DNA from: an archaeon
GTDB taxonomy: Archaea; Asgardarchaeota; Hermodarchaeia; Hermodarchaeales; Hermodarchaeaceae
Assembly (NCBI GenBank): GCA_016550415.1
Contig: JABXGU010000238.1
Span: 1 to 15,500 of the forward strand
Reading direction: 5' to 3'
Length of the DNA stretch: 15,500 nucleotides
Part shown: in pieces, positions 7,345 to 14,487 of the stretch
Position numbering within the stretch: position 1 is the first letter of the stretch
How the letters are laid out: every line of letters begins with the position of its first letter
Program-made: the position numbers and the translations under genes
The notes under the pieces: generated by a model
Database searches by the model: none
What the model was told of the DNA's origin: nothing
The model's input: only the letters and a program-made list of their open reading frames with translations

Positions 7345-8658
7345 CTATGGCTTAATGCGACTTGGTGTCCTAGGGAAGAGACAGGTCTCACGTATATGTT
7401 TAAGCCCGAGTAACCAGGTCACTAATCGTTCGAGACCCATTCCAAATCCTGCATGTGGCGGAATACCAAATTTTCGCAACTCTAAATACCATTCATAGGA
7501 GCTTGCATCCAAGTTTTGTTCTTTGATGCGACTGAGCAGTTGGTCTAAATCATGAATACGTTGTCCGCCACTTGTGAGTTCACCATATCCCTTTGGCGCG
7601 ATTAAATCACTGCTCATCGTGACTTCAGGACGGTCAGGATCGGGAAGATGATAGAATGACCTTGATTTTGTAGGATAGCCTGTAATAAAGAATGGTTCCT
7701 TGAAATGCTTGGATATGGCACGTTCAGCTTCAGTACCCAAATCTTCGCCCCATGGTATCTTGAATCCCTTTTTAGCAGCAATGTCTATGGCTTCATCATA
7801 GCTTATACGTTTGAATGGGAGTGAAGGTACGGGGATTTCTGCCTTTAGGATTTCTTGTTGATATTTACATTCATTATGGGCATGTTTGCAAATGGCGTGA
7901 ACAAGACGCTCTTCAACACTCATTATATCATTATGATCAGCGAAGGTTAGCTCAGCTTCTAGGTGCCAAAATTCTGTTAGATGTTTTCTGGTCCGGTGTT
8001 TCTCCGCTCTGAAGCTTGGAGCAATAAGATAGACCTTTTCTAAACCACAAATTGCTGCTTCTTCATAGAGTTGGGCACTTTGACTGAGATATGCAGTGGT
8101 TTCGAAGTATTGGAGAGGGAATAGGGTTGCACCACCTTCAACACTGGCAGAAACTAGGATGGGGGGAAAAATCTCTGTGAATCCTTCACTATCGAAATGC
8201 TGGTGAGCAGCCTTGCTTATTTCTGCCTTGACCTGCATTATTGCGATTTGGCTTGGACTCCGTAAATATAGATGACGTTTATCGAAGAGAAAAGCATCAC
8301 CAGCATCTTTTTCTAATGGCCATTCTGGGTCAGCAAGATTCACTATTTCAAATGAAGAAATCTGCAATTCTACTCCAGTGGGCGCACGCTTATCAACGAC
8401 AATTTCACCAGTTACACGAATTGATGATTCTAATGTAGCAGTTTGCATGGCTTCGAAAACTGCCTCAGGTATTTTTCCGCGATGCCCGGCGATTTGAATG
8501 ATGCCAGTTGAATCCCGGAATATGATGAAGATTACTCCACCATGCTCTCTTTTTCGGTGAATCCATCCTGTTAGTGTTACTTTCTCACCAGCCATTGAAG
8601 TGCCAAGTTCAGATGCATAATGGCTTTTTCCGTATGTTTTCAATACTTTCCCAGTCAA
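7345..8658 (-). CDS. asnS: Asparaginyl-tRNA synthetase, archaeal type
   Basis: This 437-residue class IIb synthetase joins asparagine to tRNA-Asn in the cytoplasm. An N-terminal OB-fold anticodon-binding domain (about 24-106, with LTGWIHRKREHGG) precedes the catalytic core: motif 1 around FTEIFPPILV (160-169), motif 2 FRAEKHRTRKHLTEFWHLE (217-235) and motif 3 GFGMGLERL (404-412). Asn rather than Asp specificity is favoured by the ending LFPRTPSRIKP, since archaeal AspRS proteins usually end FPRD-R, by SGGQRIHD, and by close overall similarity to the archaeal AsnRS pattern. Length is normal. The start is TTG at 8658, supported by AGGTGA about 7 bases upstream; no ATG is suitably placed. The gene follows the GTPase after 56 bases on the same strand and may share its transcript. 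Confidence 0.9.
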   Translation of the reverse strand: MTGKVLKTYGKSHYASELGTSMAGEKVTLTGWIHRKREHGGVIFIIFRDSTGIIQIAGHRGKIPEAVFEAMQTATLESSIRVTGEIVVDKRAPTGVELQISSFEIVNLADPEWPLEKDAGDAFLFDKRHLYLRSPSQIAIMQVKAEISKAAHQHFDSEGFTEIFPPILVSASVEGGATLFPLQYFETTAYLSQSAQLYEEAAICGLEKVYLIAPSFRAEKHRTRKHLTEFWHLEAELTFADHNDIMSVEERLVHAICKHAHNECKYQQEILKAEIPVPSLPFKRISYDEAIDIAAKKGFKIPWGEDLGTEAERAISKHFKEPFFITGYPTKSRSFYHLPDPDRPEVTMSSDLIAPKGYGELTSGGQRIHDLDQLLSRIKEQNLDASSYEWYLELRKFGIPPHAGFGMGLERLVTWLLGLKHIRETCLFPRTPSRIKP

Positions 8659-8714
8659 ATAATCTCACCTTAATTGATAACTACATCATCACATAGTAAT
8701 TTGGTCTAGTTTGT

Positions 8715-9233
8715 TTAGCTTGTGCGAACACGAACATATGCTAGCATTTCCCTAGCCATATAATCGAAGGCAGGTGTCACGTTCAAGTCAGCCTTTGAGC
8801 TAGTCTCAAAATAAGCTTTTACTCCGAACTTCTTCGCGAATTCTATAACTTCGTTCCGATTTACAGTTCGTTGTAAATCTGCCTTTGTGCCAATTAGAAT
8901 AATCGGGATATTGTCAGTGTTTCCACGAATCAATTCCATCCACTGGTCTAATTTTAAGAATGTACTAAAGCGATTCAAATCAAAGGATATCATTGCACCA
9001 CGGGCGCCATAACAAAACTTTGGTAGTAAGAAGCGGAAGCGTTTTTCGCCTCCAAAATCCCAAATCTGCAGTTTGACAGCTGTATCTCCATAACCATCAT
9101 GTACTACGAAATTCTTGGCTGCAAAAGCAGTGCCCACTGTCAAAAGCGAGTCGTGGTATACGCCCTCCACGAACCTACGGACAAACGTAGTTTTGCCAAC
9201 ACCGCCTTCGCCAGCGACGATTAATTTTAGCAT
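8715..9233 (-). CDS. Ras-superfamily small GTPase
   Basis: This 172-residue protein is a complete G domain: G1 GEGGVGKT (8-15), a switch I region with T32 and T35, G3 WDFGGEKRF (58-66), G4 GTKADL (115-120) and G5 ETSSK (143-147). Three positions depart from canonical Ras: the G3 motif is DFGGE, so the catalytic glutamine is replaced by glutamate; G4 is TKAD rather than NKxD, as in Rho-like and some archaeal GTPases; and the end, VRVRTS, has no cysteine for lipidation. It should therefore be soluble or bound through partners. The ATG at 9233 is chosen because AAGGA lies a few bases upstream and the Rossmann strand LKLIVAGEGG begins immediately; the frame continues upstream to 9332 but that stretch is not protein-like. 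It is divergent from the ferredoxin-AOR operon. Confidence 0.9.
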   Translation of the reverse strand: MLKLIVAGEGGVGKTTFVRRFVEGVYHDSLLTVGTAFAAKNFVVHDGYGDTAVKLQIWDFGGEKRFRFLLPKFCYGARGAMISFDLNRFSTFLKLDQWMELIRGNTDNIPIILIGTKADLQRTVNRNEVIEFAKKFGVKAYFETSSKADLNVTPAFDYMAREMLAYVRVRTS

Positions 9234-9386
9234 GATTCCTTCTAGTTCCAAAGCTGCGCGCTTCCAGCTCCTTTCTAATTTGAGTAGGATTAGGATACAA
9301 AAAACTGTTTTGGAGAATATTGAATTACTCATTCACAACCCTTTTTTGATTGAAGACAGCGGTATCGTCAATAACGATGTGATTGA

Positions 9387-9917
9387 ATGAGAATTGCTGT
9401 TTTGCCAGAAAGATGTGTTGGCTGCCGAGTTTGCGAATTAGTCTGTAGCGAATCTCGTGAGAAAGAATTTCGTCCCAGTAAAGCCTGCATCAAAGTGCTC
9501 TCCTTTGACGAGAGTGTTCAAGATATTCCAATTGTCTGTCAACAGTGTCCTGATGCACCTTGTCTTGAAGCATGCCCGTCAGAAGCATTATCCCGTGATG
9601 AAAAAACAAATGCCGTTGTAGTTAATCCCGAACTATGCATTCAGTGCCTATCATGTATCAAGGCATGTATTGTGGGAAATGGGACACTCAAAGAAGATGA
9701 AAAGATTGTAATCAAATTTGATGAAGAAAATCAAATACCGCTAAAATGCAATCTCTGTTCAGGTGATCCCCAATGCGTGAAATACTGTCCTACACAAGCT
9801 CTGATTTTATCAGAGGATTCACCGGGACCTGAAGAAATTGGGGTCTCAGATATGACACAGGCAATAAAATTCTCCCTTCGTCAAGAGGATCTGCCACGGA
9901 AAAAGGAGTCAAGGTGA
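9387..9917 (+). CDS. Ferredoxin-like subunit with four [4Fe-4S] clusters
   Basis: This 176-residue iron-sulfur protein carries 16 cysteines in four groups: C10/13/16/20, C51/54/59/63, C84/87/90/94 and C121/124/130/134, plus a lone C34. This is the pattern of DmsB/HycB-type electron-transfer subunits, with room for four [4Fe-4S] clusters. The last 40 residues are charged and lack cysteine. Its stop (9915-9917) overlaps the GTG start of the AOR gene by three bases, GTGA, so the two are almost certainly translated together and it should receive electrons from the AOR. An AorA/AorB-like two-subunit enzyme is the best analogy. No signal peptide is seen, so it is cytoplasmic. The Shine-Dalgarno site before the ATG is weak. 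Confidence 0.85.
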   Translation: MRIAVLPERCVGCRVCELVCSESREKEFRPSKACIKVLSFDESVQDIPIVCQQCPDAPCLEACPSEALSRDEKTNAVVVNPELCIQCLSCIKACIVGNGTLKEDEKIVIKFDEENQIPLKCNLCSGDPQCVKYCPTQALILSEDSPGPEEIGVSDMTQAIKFSLRQEDLPRKKESR

Positions 9918-11836
9918 GAGGAATGTACTCAGGTTATACAGGTAAAATACTTCGAATCAATCTTACAAAACAAACAGCAAAAACCGAATCAACTTCTCAG
10001 GTGCTTGCCCGCCGTTTCATTGGTGGCGTAGGTTATGGTGGATTCTTGCTTTATCAAGAAGTAGCAAAGGGTATTGACCCATTAGGTTCAGATAATAAAC
10101 TCTTCTTTGTGACTGGTCCAGTGACAGGAACTGTATGGCCCACCGCAGGTCGAATGGCAGTTGTTAGCAAATCACCCTTGACTGGAATTTGGGCTGAAAG
10201 CCATGTTGGCGGCCATCTGGGTCCTGAAATAAAATATGCAGGTTATGACGATATCATTGTTGAAGGTATTGCAGATTCTCCAACAGTTGTCTCCATCGTT
10301 GATAAAGACGTCCAATTCCATTCGGGAAAGAAATACTGGAAATTATCCACTTCAAAAACAACTTCAACAATCCGAAGGGATCTTGGACAACCCTACAGCC
10401 ATGTGGCATCAATTGGTCCCGCTGGAGAAAATCTAGTGAAAACTTCAGCGATTATGATTGATGGTGCCAGAGCAGCAGGACGAACTGGACTGGGCGCTGT
10501 TATGGGTAGTAAGAAATTGAAGGCAATACTTGTGAGGGGAACAGGGAGCGTCAAAGTAGCCCAACGTGAACGTTTCCGGAATCTATGGATTGAAGCACAT
10601 AAACGCATTCAAGAAAACCCACAAGCCATTGAAATGCGCCGGTATGGAACAGCAATTTTGGTAGCTACAAAACAGAACATTGGTGAACTGCCCACTAAGA
10701 ACCATAGGGAGGGCGTATTTGAAGGCTGGGATAAAATATCCGCTGAAACCCTACGGGACAAATTCTATCTGACAACCAGAGCTTGTTCGACTTGCAGACT
10801 TGCCTGCAAGAAAGCCTTCAAAGTTGATAGGGGACCCCACAAGGGGCTGATAACTGAGGGACCAGAATATGAGGGAATCATGGCAATGGGAAGCAATGTT
10901 GGTATTGACGACGTGCCCACCATTCTCATGGCACAACATCTCTGTAATGAATTTGGATTGGATGTCATTAGTGCAGGATGTACAGCAGCACACCTTATGG
11001 AACTGAGAGAACATGGCATACTAAAGCCCGAGGAATTATCTGGCATAGATCTTCGGTGGGGAAATGAAGATGCCCTTCTCCAATTTCTTGACGCTTTAGC
11101 TCACAGGAAGGGCATTGGTGACCTAGCTGCTGAGGGCACACATAGATTTGCTCTTAAGAAAGGCGCAAAAGCCGCACCCTTCGATATTACTGTAAAGGGG
11201 ATGGAGGTTTCTGGTCAGGACGGTAGGGCACATCGATCAATGGCGCTTGGTCATGCTGTAGCCGCACGTGGAGCAGATCATCTCCGTAACCTTGTGACAA
11301 TGGATCAATTGGCATACAAGGATGTTGCCGCTGAACGATTCGGAAAGGACAAGTTGCCTGAAATTTGTGACCCCTATGTTGAAACCTATAAGGCAATGGC
11401 AACAGTAGTCACTGAGAAAGTCTACACAATTAGAGATAGCCTCATTGTCTGTTGGTATACTTGTTCTTGGCCACCAATATTTTGGGTAGAGGATTTTGCA
11501 CCTTTACTAGCATCTGTTACTGGCGAAGCAGCTTTTGATGACCCTGAAGAACTAATGCGAATTGGTGCTCGACTAGTCACCTTGAAACGTTGCTTCAATG
11601 TTAGGGAAGGCATAACCCGAAAGGACGACACTCTTCCAAAGCGGTTCACAGATGAACCAATGCCCAGTGGTCCAAGTGGAGGGCAGACTGTGAATCTTAA
11701 TCCAATGCTTGACGAATACTACTCGCTCTATGGATGGGACGTAGCTACCGGAATTCCAACACGAAAATGTCTGCATGACCTTGGTTTGGATGATTTTGCA
11801 AAAGACCTTGATAAATTAGGTTTGCTACAAGAGTAA
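9914..11836 (+). CDS. Aldehyde ferredoxin oxidoreductase family protein (tungsten)
   Basis: This 640-residue protein is an AOR-family enzyme, which uses a tungstopterin cofactor and one [4Fe-4S] cluster to oxidise aldehydes to acids. The N-terminal domain has the family pattern YTGKILRINLT (8-18), FIGGVGYGGFLLY (35-47), and GPVTGTVWPTAGRMAVVSKSP (68-88). The cluster ligands are C291, C294 and C298 (CSTCRLAC) and C513, in DSLIVC (508-513), which keeps the family D-x4-C spacing. EGPEYE (315-320) is also characteristic. The substrate cannot be read from sequence; AOR, FOR, GOR and related aldehyde or aromatic-acid enzymes share this fold. The GTG start has AAAAGGAG five bases upstream (9901-9908); an ATG at residue 4 is an alternative. 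With the upstream four-cluster protein it forms a two-gene operon. Confidence 0.92.
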   Translation: MRGMYSGYTGKILRINLTKQTAKTESTSQVLARRFIGGVGYGGFLLYQEVAKGIDPLGSDNKLFFVTGPVTGTVWPTAGRMAVVSKSPLTGIWAESHVGGHLGPEIKYAGYDDIIVEGIADSPTVVSIVDKDVQFHSGKKYWKLSTSKTTSTIRRDLGQPYSHVASIGPAGENLVKTSAIMIDGARAAGRTGLGAVMGSKKLKAILVRGTGSVKVAQRERFRNLWIEAHKRIQENPQAIEMRRYGTAILVATKQNIGELPTKNHREGVFEGWDKISAETLRDKFYLTTRACSTCRLACKKAFKVDRGPHKGLITEGPEYEGIMAMGSNVGIDDVPTILMAQHLCNEFGLDVISAGCTAAHLMELREHGILKPEELSGIDLRWGNEDALLQFLDALAHRKGIGDLAAEGTHRFALKKGAKAAPFDITVKGMEVSGQDGRAHRSMALGHAVAARGADHLRNLVTMDQLAYKDVAAERFGKDKLPEICDPYVETYKAMATVVTEKVYTIRDSLIVCWYTCSWPPIFWVEDFAPLLASVTGEAAFDDPEELMRIGARLVTLKRCFNVREGITRKDDTLPKRFTDEPMPSGPSGGQTVNLNPMLDEYYSLYGWDVATGIPTRKCLHDLGLDDFAKDLDKLGLLQE

Positions 11837-11857
11837 TGTTAGAACAATTTATTTCCG

Positions 11858-13060
11858 TTAGATTAAGCGAGCCTTAAGTTCTGCAACTAGCATTTTTCCG
11901 ATTAGACTGAGTGGATTCCTTATCATGCGATAATAGTCGATTTGACCCATTGCGAGACTTCTAATGAGTTGAGATAATCCGTGAAGATGTTTTGCCAACT
12001 TGAATGTTCCATAAAGATGCCTATGGATGAAATGGGCTACAGAAATGCTTGCGTTTAATTCTTCACCTAAGCGACCCCTGACTAGGGCAGGATATTCATT
12101 GAGTGTTGAAACGCTGAAATCTTGTTTCTGTACTGCCCTCACGGCGGTCCTTCCTGCGAGAATACCACTTTCCAGAGCATAGCAAATTCCCTGACCAGTG
12201 AACATATCAACAAAACCTGCAGCGTCACCTGCAAGAAGCAACCTATCAGAAACTATCGGTTGTAAGAATCCGGAGGCAGGAAGAGGGTGTCCACCAACAT
12301 TCTGGAGGGGAGGAATAGGCAGACCAGTGTATCTAGCATATTTCTTCGTAAGAACACGCAAATGCCTTGGCAGATTCTTCAAGACAGTCGCTATACCTCC
12401 TAACCCTATTGAAAGACTCTGTCGCCTTGGGAATACCCAGAAATACCCAAGTGGAACCCACGGAAACCATAGGGTCAAAAGAGTTGGGTCAATCTTTTGT
12501 TCCAAAATATCTGCGGATATGGGGACATCAACCTCAACGCATATGCCTGTGGATGAAGCATCTAGGCGACTTCTTAATCCTGTTGCCCTCCCCACCCCAC
12601 ATGTTACTCCATCTGCTCCAATTACCAATCGTCCTGCAAAGACCCCATTTGAAGTCTGGCAGATGACCTGGTCCTTTTTTTGTTCAATACTTCTTACTCT
12701 ATTACCATCTAGAAATTCTGTGCCAGCTTTAATTGCCTGCTTTACTAAGAAATGATCAAAGGCATGCCGTCTCACAGTTATTGCGAGCTGCTGATTGGAA
12801 CGAAGAGTAAATGACTCCCAATCCGGACCCATTAACTGAATGCCATGAATCTTCCTTTCAACAAGGTTGGAAGGTGGATCAGCCCCGATAGTATGAAGTA
12901 GCCTTAACGAGCGTCCGGACACTGCGCCAGCACAAAGCTTCTCACGTGGGAATGATGACTTATCCAATAGGAGTGTATCAAGTCCTGCTTTGGCACAGAC
13001 ATTTGCAGATGCTGAACCGGCAGGTCCAGCGCCCACAATGATAGCATCATATAACTTGAT
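11858..13060 (-). CDS. Geranylgeranyl reductase family FAD enzyme
   Basis: This flavoprotein has the Rossmann FAD site YDAIIVGAGPAGSAS, a CAGAVS segment, GADGVTCGVGR, the GYFWVFPRR segment typical of archaeal geranylgeranyl reductases, and the second FAD motif LLLAGDAAGFVDMFTGQG. Such enzymes saturate isoprenoid chains of archaeal lipids, although paralogues act on other prenyl substrates or in electron transfer, so the exact substrate is open. Length, about 400 residues, fits. The start is unusual: the only in-frame GTG (13036) falls inside the first beta strand, and between it and the upstream stop (13093-13091) there is no ATG, GTG or TTG. GGAAGG lies 8 bases before an ATC at 13060, giving I/M-KLYDAIIVGAGP, the expected N-terminus. 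I place the start there as non-standard initiation or an ATG hit by an error. It converges on the AOR gene with 21 bases between. Confidence 0.85.
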   Translation of the reverse strand: MKLYDAIIVGAGPAGSASANVCAKAGLDTLLLDKSSFPREKLCAGAVSGRSLRLLHTIGADPPSNLVERKIHGIQLMGPDWESFTLRSNQQLAITVRRHAFDHFLVKQAIKAGTEFLDGNRVRSIEQKKDQVICQTSNGVFAGRLVIGADGVTCGVGRATGLRSRLDASSTGICVEVDVPISADILEQKIDPTLLTLWFPWVPLGYFWVFPRRQSLSIGLGGIATVLKNLPRHLRVLTKKYARYTGLPIPPLQNVGGHPLPASGFLQPIVSDRLLLAGDAAGFVDMFTGQGICYALESGILAGRTAVRAVQKQDFSVSTLNEYPALVRGRLGEELNASISVAHFIHRHLYGTFKLAKHLHGLSQLIRSLAMGQIDYYRMIRNPLSLIGKMLVAELKARLI

Positions 13061-13140
13061 ACTGATCGCCTTCCAGGAAAAGTCCTTTTTTTACATTAAG
13101 TAGTAAAAAGTATCAATAATTCTTATTAGTGACGCAAAGG

Positions 13141-13148
13141 CTTATAAC
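13141..13148 (+). promoter_or_regulatory. Box A-like promoter of the aminotransferase gene
   Basis: CTTATAAC on plus, preceded by purine-rich GCAAAGG as expected of a BRE, lies about 50 bases before the ATG at 13195. A start near 13170 would leave a leader of about 25 bases containing the GGTGA ribosome-binding site. The rest of the divergent gap (13061-13194) holds a T7 run (13086-13092) but no other element I can name. Confidence 0.4.
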
Positions 13149-13194
13149 AAGGATTGATTCGCTCAAGCATCAGCTCAAATTGTGGTGAAATTGT

Positions 13195-14361
13195 ATGGTT
13201 GTTGATGAAGAGCTTACACTATTAATGATTCCTGGACCTGTGCCAATACATCCACGCGTGTACCGTGCCATGTCCCGAATATTGTATGGACACCGAACAA
13301 AAGAATATCAAAAACTGTATCGGGAGACTGTTGAATTACTGAAACGATTGTTACATACAGAGCAAGATGTAATCATTTTTACAGCATCTGGCACAGCAGC
13401 GATGGAAGCAGCAATTGCTAATGTGTTAGAACCGGGTGAAAAAGTACTCAATATTGTGAATGGAAATTTCAGCGATCGATGGAATGAATTAACAACCACC
13501 TTTGGAGGAACTGCAGTTATCCAATCGTATGAGTATGGTCAGGCTGCAAACCCAAAGACGATAGCAGAGAAGTTGGAAGCTGACAACAGTATCCGTATAG
13601 TAACTATTTGCCACAACGAGACATCAACAGGCGTACTTAATCCCGCAGAGGAAATTGGTCGTGTTGTCAGGGACCATGACCGCCTTCTCATTGTTGATGG
13701 AATTACATCGGTTGGTGGGGATTACGTCTATCCGGATAAATGGAACTTTGATGTGCTCGTAACAGGAAGTCAAAAATGCCTAGGTGTTCCTCCTGGTCTT
13801 GGAGTCGTTTGGGTAGGACCTCGTGCCTGGCAAAAAATTGAATCCAGAAAGAAAAAGAACCCAGTATTCTATTTGGATCTTCTTGAGGCAAAGAAGCGCT
13901 TCGATGATGCCGGTGACTCTCCCTACACTTCAGCGGTTAGTCTAATGTATGGACTCCATGAGTCGCTAACAATTATGTTCGAAGAGGGATATCAACAACG
14001 TGTTGAACGACACCGCAGACTTGGGCGTATCACTCGGGCAGGTTACCTTGCGATGGGATTGGAACTGTTGGCTGACCCAGCCCATTATTCCAATACTGTT
14101 ACAGCAGTAAAGTATCCGGCAGGTATTAATGACCAGGATTTCAGAAATTATGTCCGCAGCCTCGGCATTCTTATTGCTGGCGGTCAGGGACCCGTCAAGG
14201 GCAAAATCTTTCGAACCAACCATATGAACATCTGCACAGAACGAGACGTTTTGGCCACAATGGCGGTTATTGAGATTGCATTGAAAAAACTGGGGTTCAA
14301 AATCGATCTTGGTTCAGGAGTCGCTGGCGCTCAAGAGCAGCTCCTTAGAGAAAAGGTTTAG
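13195..14361 (+). CDS. Class V aminotransferase (serine/alanine-glyoxylate type)
   Basis: This 388-residue PLP enzyme of fold type I class V transfers amino groups between amino and keto acids, most like alanine-glyoxylate or serine-pyruvate aminotransferases. It opens with LMIPGPVPIHPRV, which these enzymes share, followed by FTASGTAAMEAA (62-73) for phosphate binding, HNETSTG (140-146), VDGITSVGG (167-175) with D168 against the pyridine nitrogen, and SQKCLGVPPGLG (192-203) with K194 as the Schiff-base lysine. KIFRTNHM near the C-terminus supplies the usual substrate arginine. The ATG has GGTGA about 7 bases upstream. The likely substrates are serine, alanine or aspartate with glyoxylate or pyruvate, but cannot be decided by eye. 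It is the first gene right of a divergent promoter region shared with the geranylgeranyl-reductase family gene. Confidence 0.9.
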   Translation: MVVDEELTLLMIPGPVPIHPRVYRAMSRILYGHRTKEYQKLYRETVELLKRLLHTEQDVIIFTASGTAAMEAAIANVLEPGEKVLNIVNGNFSDRWNELTTTFGGTAVIQSYEYGQAANPKTIAEKLEADNSIRIVTICHNETSTGVLNPAEEIGRVVRDHDRLLIVDGITSVGGDYVYPDKWNFDVLVTGSQKCLGVPPGLGVVWVGPRAWQKIESRKKKNPVFYLDLLEAKKRFDDAGDSPYTSAVSLMYGLHESLTIMFEEGYQQRVERHRRLGRITRAGYLAMGLELLADPAHYSNTVTAVKYPAGINDQDFRNYVRSLGILIAGGQGPVKGKIFRTNHMNICTERDVLATMAVIEIALKKLGFKIDLGSGVAGAQEQLLREKV

Positions 14362-14424
14362 AAAGAGCCGTTACCCATCCTAGTTTATCGCCACCCTTAA
14401 AGAGGGGAGAGGGCAAACGTAGCA

Positions 14425-14444
14425 GGCTAATCACAGGGTTAGCC
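14425..14444. repeat. Small hairpin downstream of the aminotransferase
   Basis: GGCTAA and TTAGCC form a perfect 6-bp stem with an 8-base loop 63 bases after the aminotransferase stop. No T tract follows, so a terminator call is not supported; its role is unknown. Confidence 0.3.
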
Positions 14445-14448
14445 ATAC

Positions 14449-14463
14449 AATACATAATGTATT
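14449..14463. promoter_or_regulatory. Perfect 15-bp dyad upstream of the TrmB-like gene
   Basis: AATACAT-A-ATGTATT is perfectly symmetric about one central base. It ends 24 bases before the ATG at 14488, in the region where a promoter would lie. A palindrome of this size and place suits an operator for a dimeric winged-helix regulator, and the adjacent gene encodes one, so autoregulation is plausible. AT-rich dyads also occur by chance. Confidence 0.4.
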
Positions 14464-14487
14464 CAATTAATGGAGCTGTGAACAGGT

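Noticed and set aside
7238..7498. 86-residue plus-strand frame overlapping the asnS end
   Set aside because: Its latter half is the antisense of conserved asnS motif 3 and the C-terminus; no promoter or Shine-Dalgarno support and no family resemblance.
7345..8658. Aspartyl-tRNA synthetase identity
   Set aside because: The LFPRTPSR ending and overall pattern match archaeal AsnRS rather than AspRS, which usually has FPRD-R there.
9234..9332. Longer N-terminus for the small GTPase
   Set aside because: The extra 33 residues are not protein-like and AAGGA directly precedes the ATG at 9233.
9364..9378. Hairpin ATCGT-caata-ACGAT just before the ferredoxin ATG
   Set aside because: Only a 5-bp stem; expected by chance at this length and with no further support.
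12198..12755. 185-residue plus-strand frame
   Set aside because: It lies wholly antisense to the geranylgeranyl-reductase family gene, is rich in unlikely P/R/T composition and has no ribosome-binding site.
13086..13092. T7 run on the plus strand as a terminator
   Set aside because: No plus-strand gene ends nearby; it falls in the leader of the minus-strand geranylgeranyl-reductase gene.
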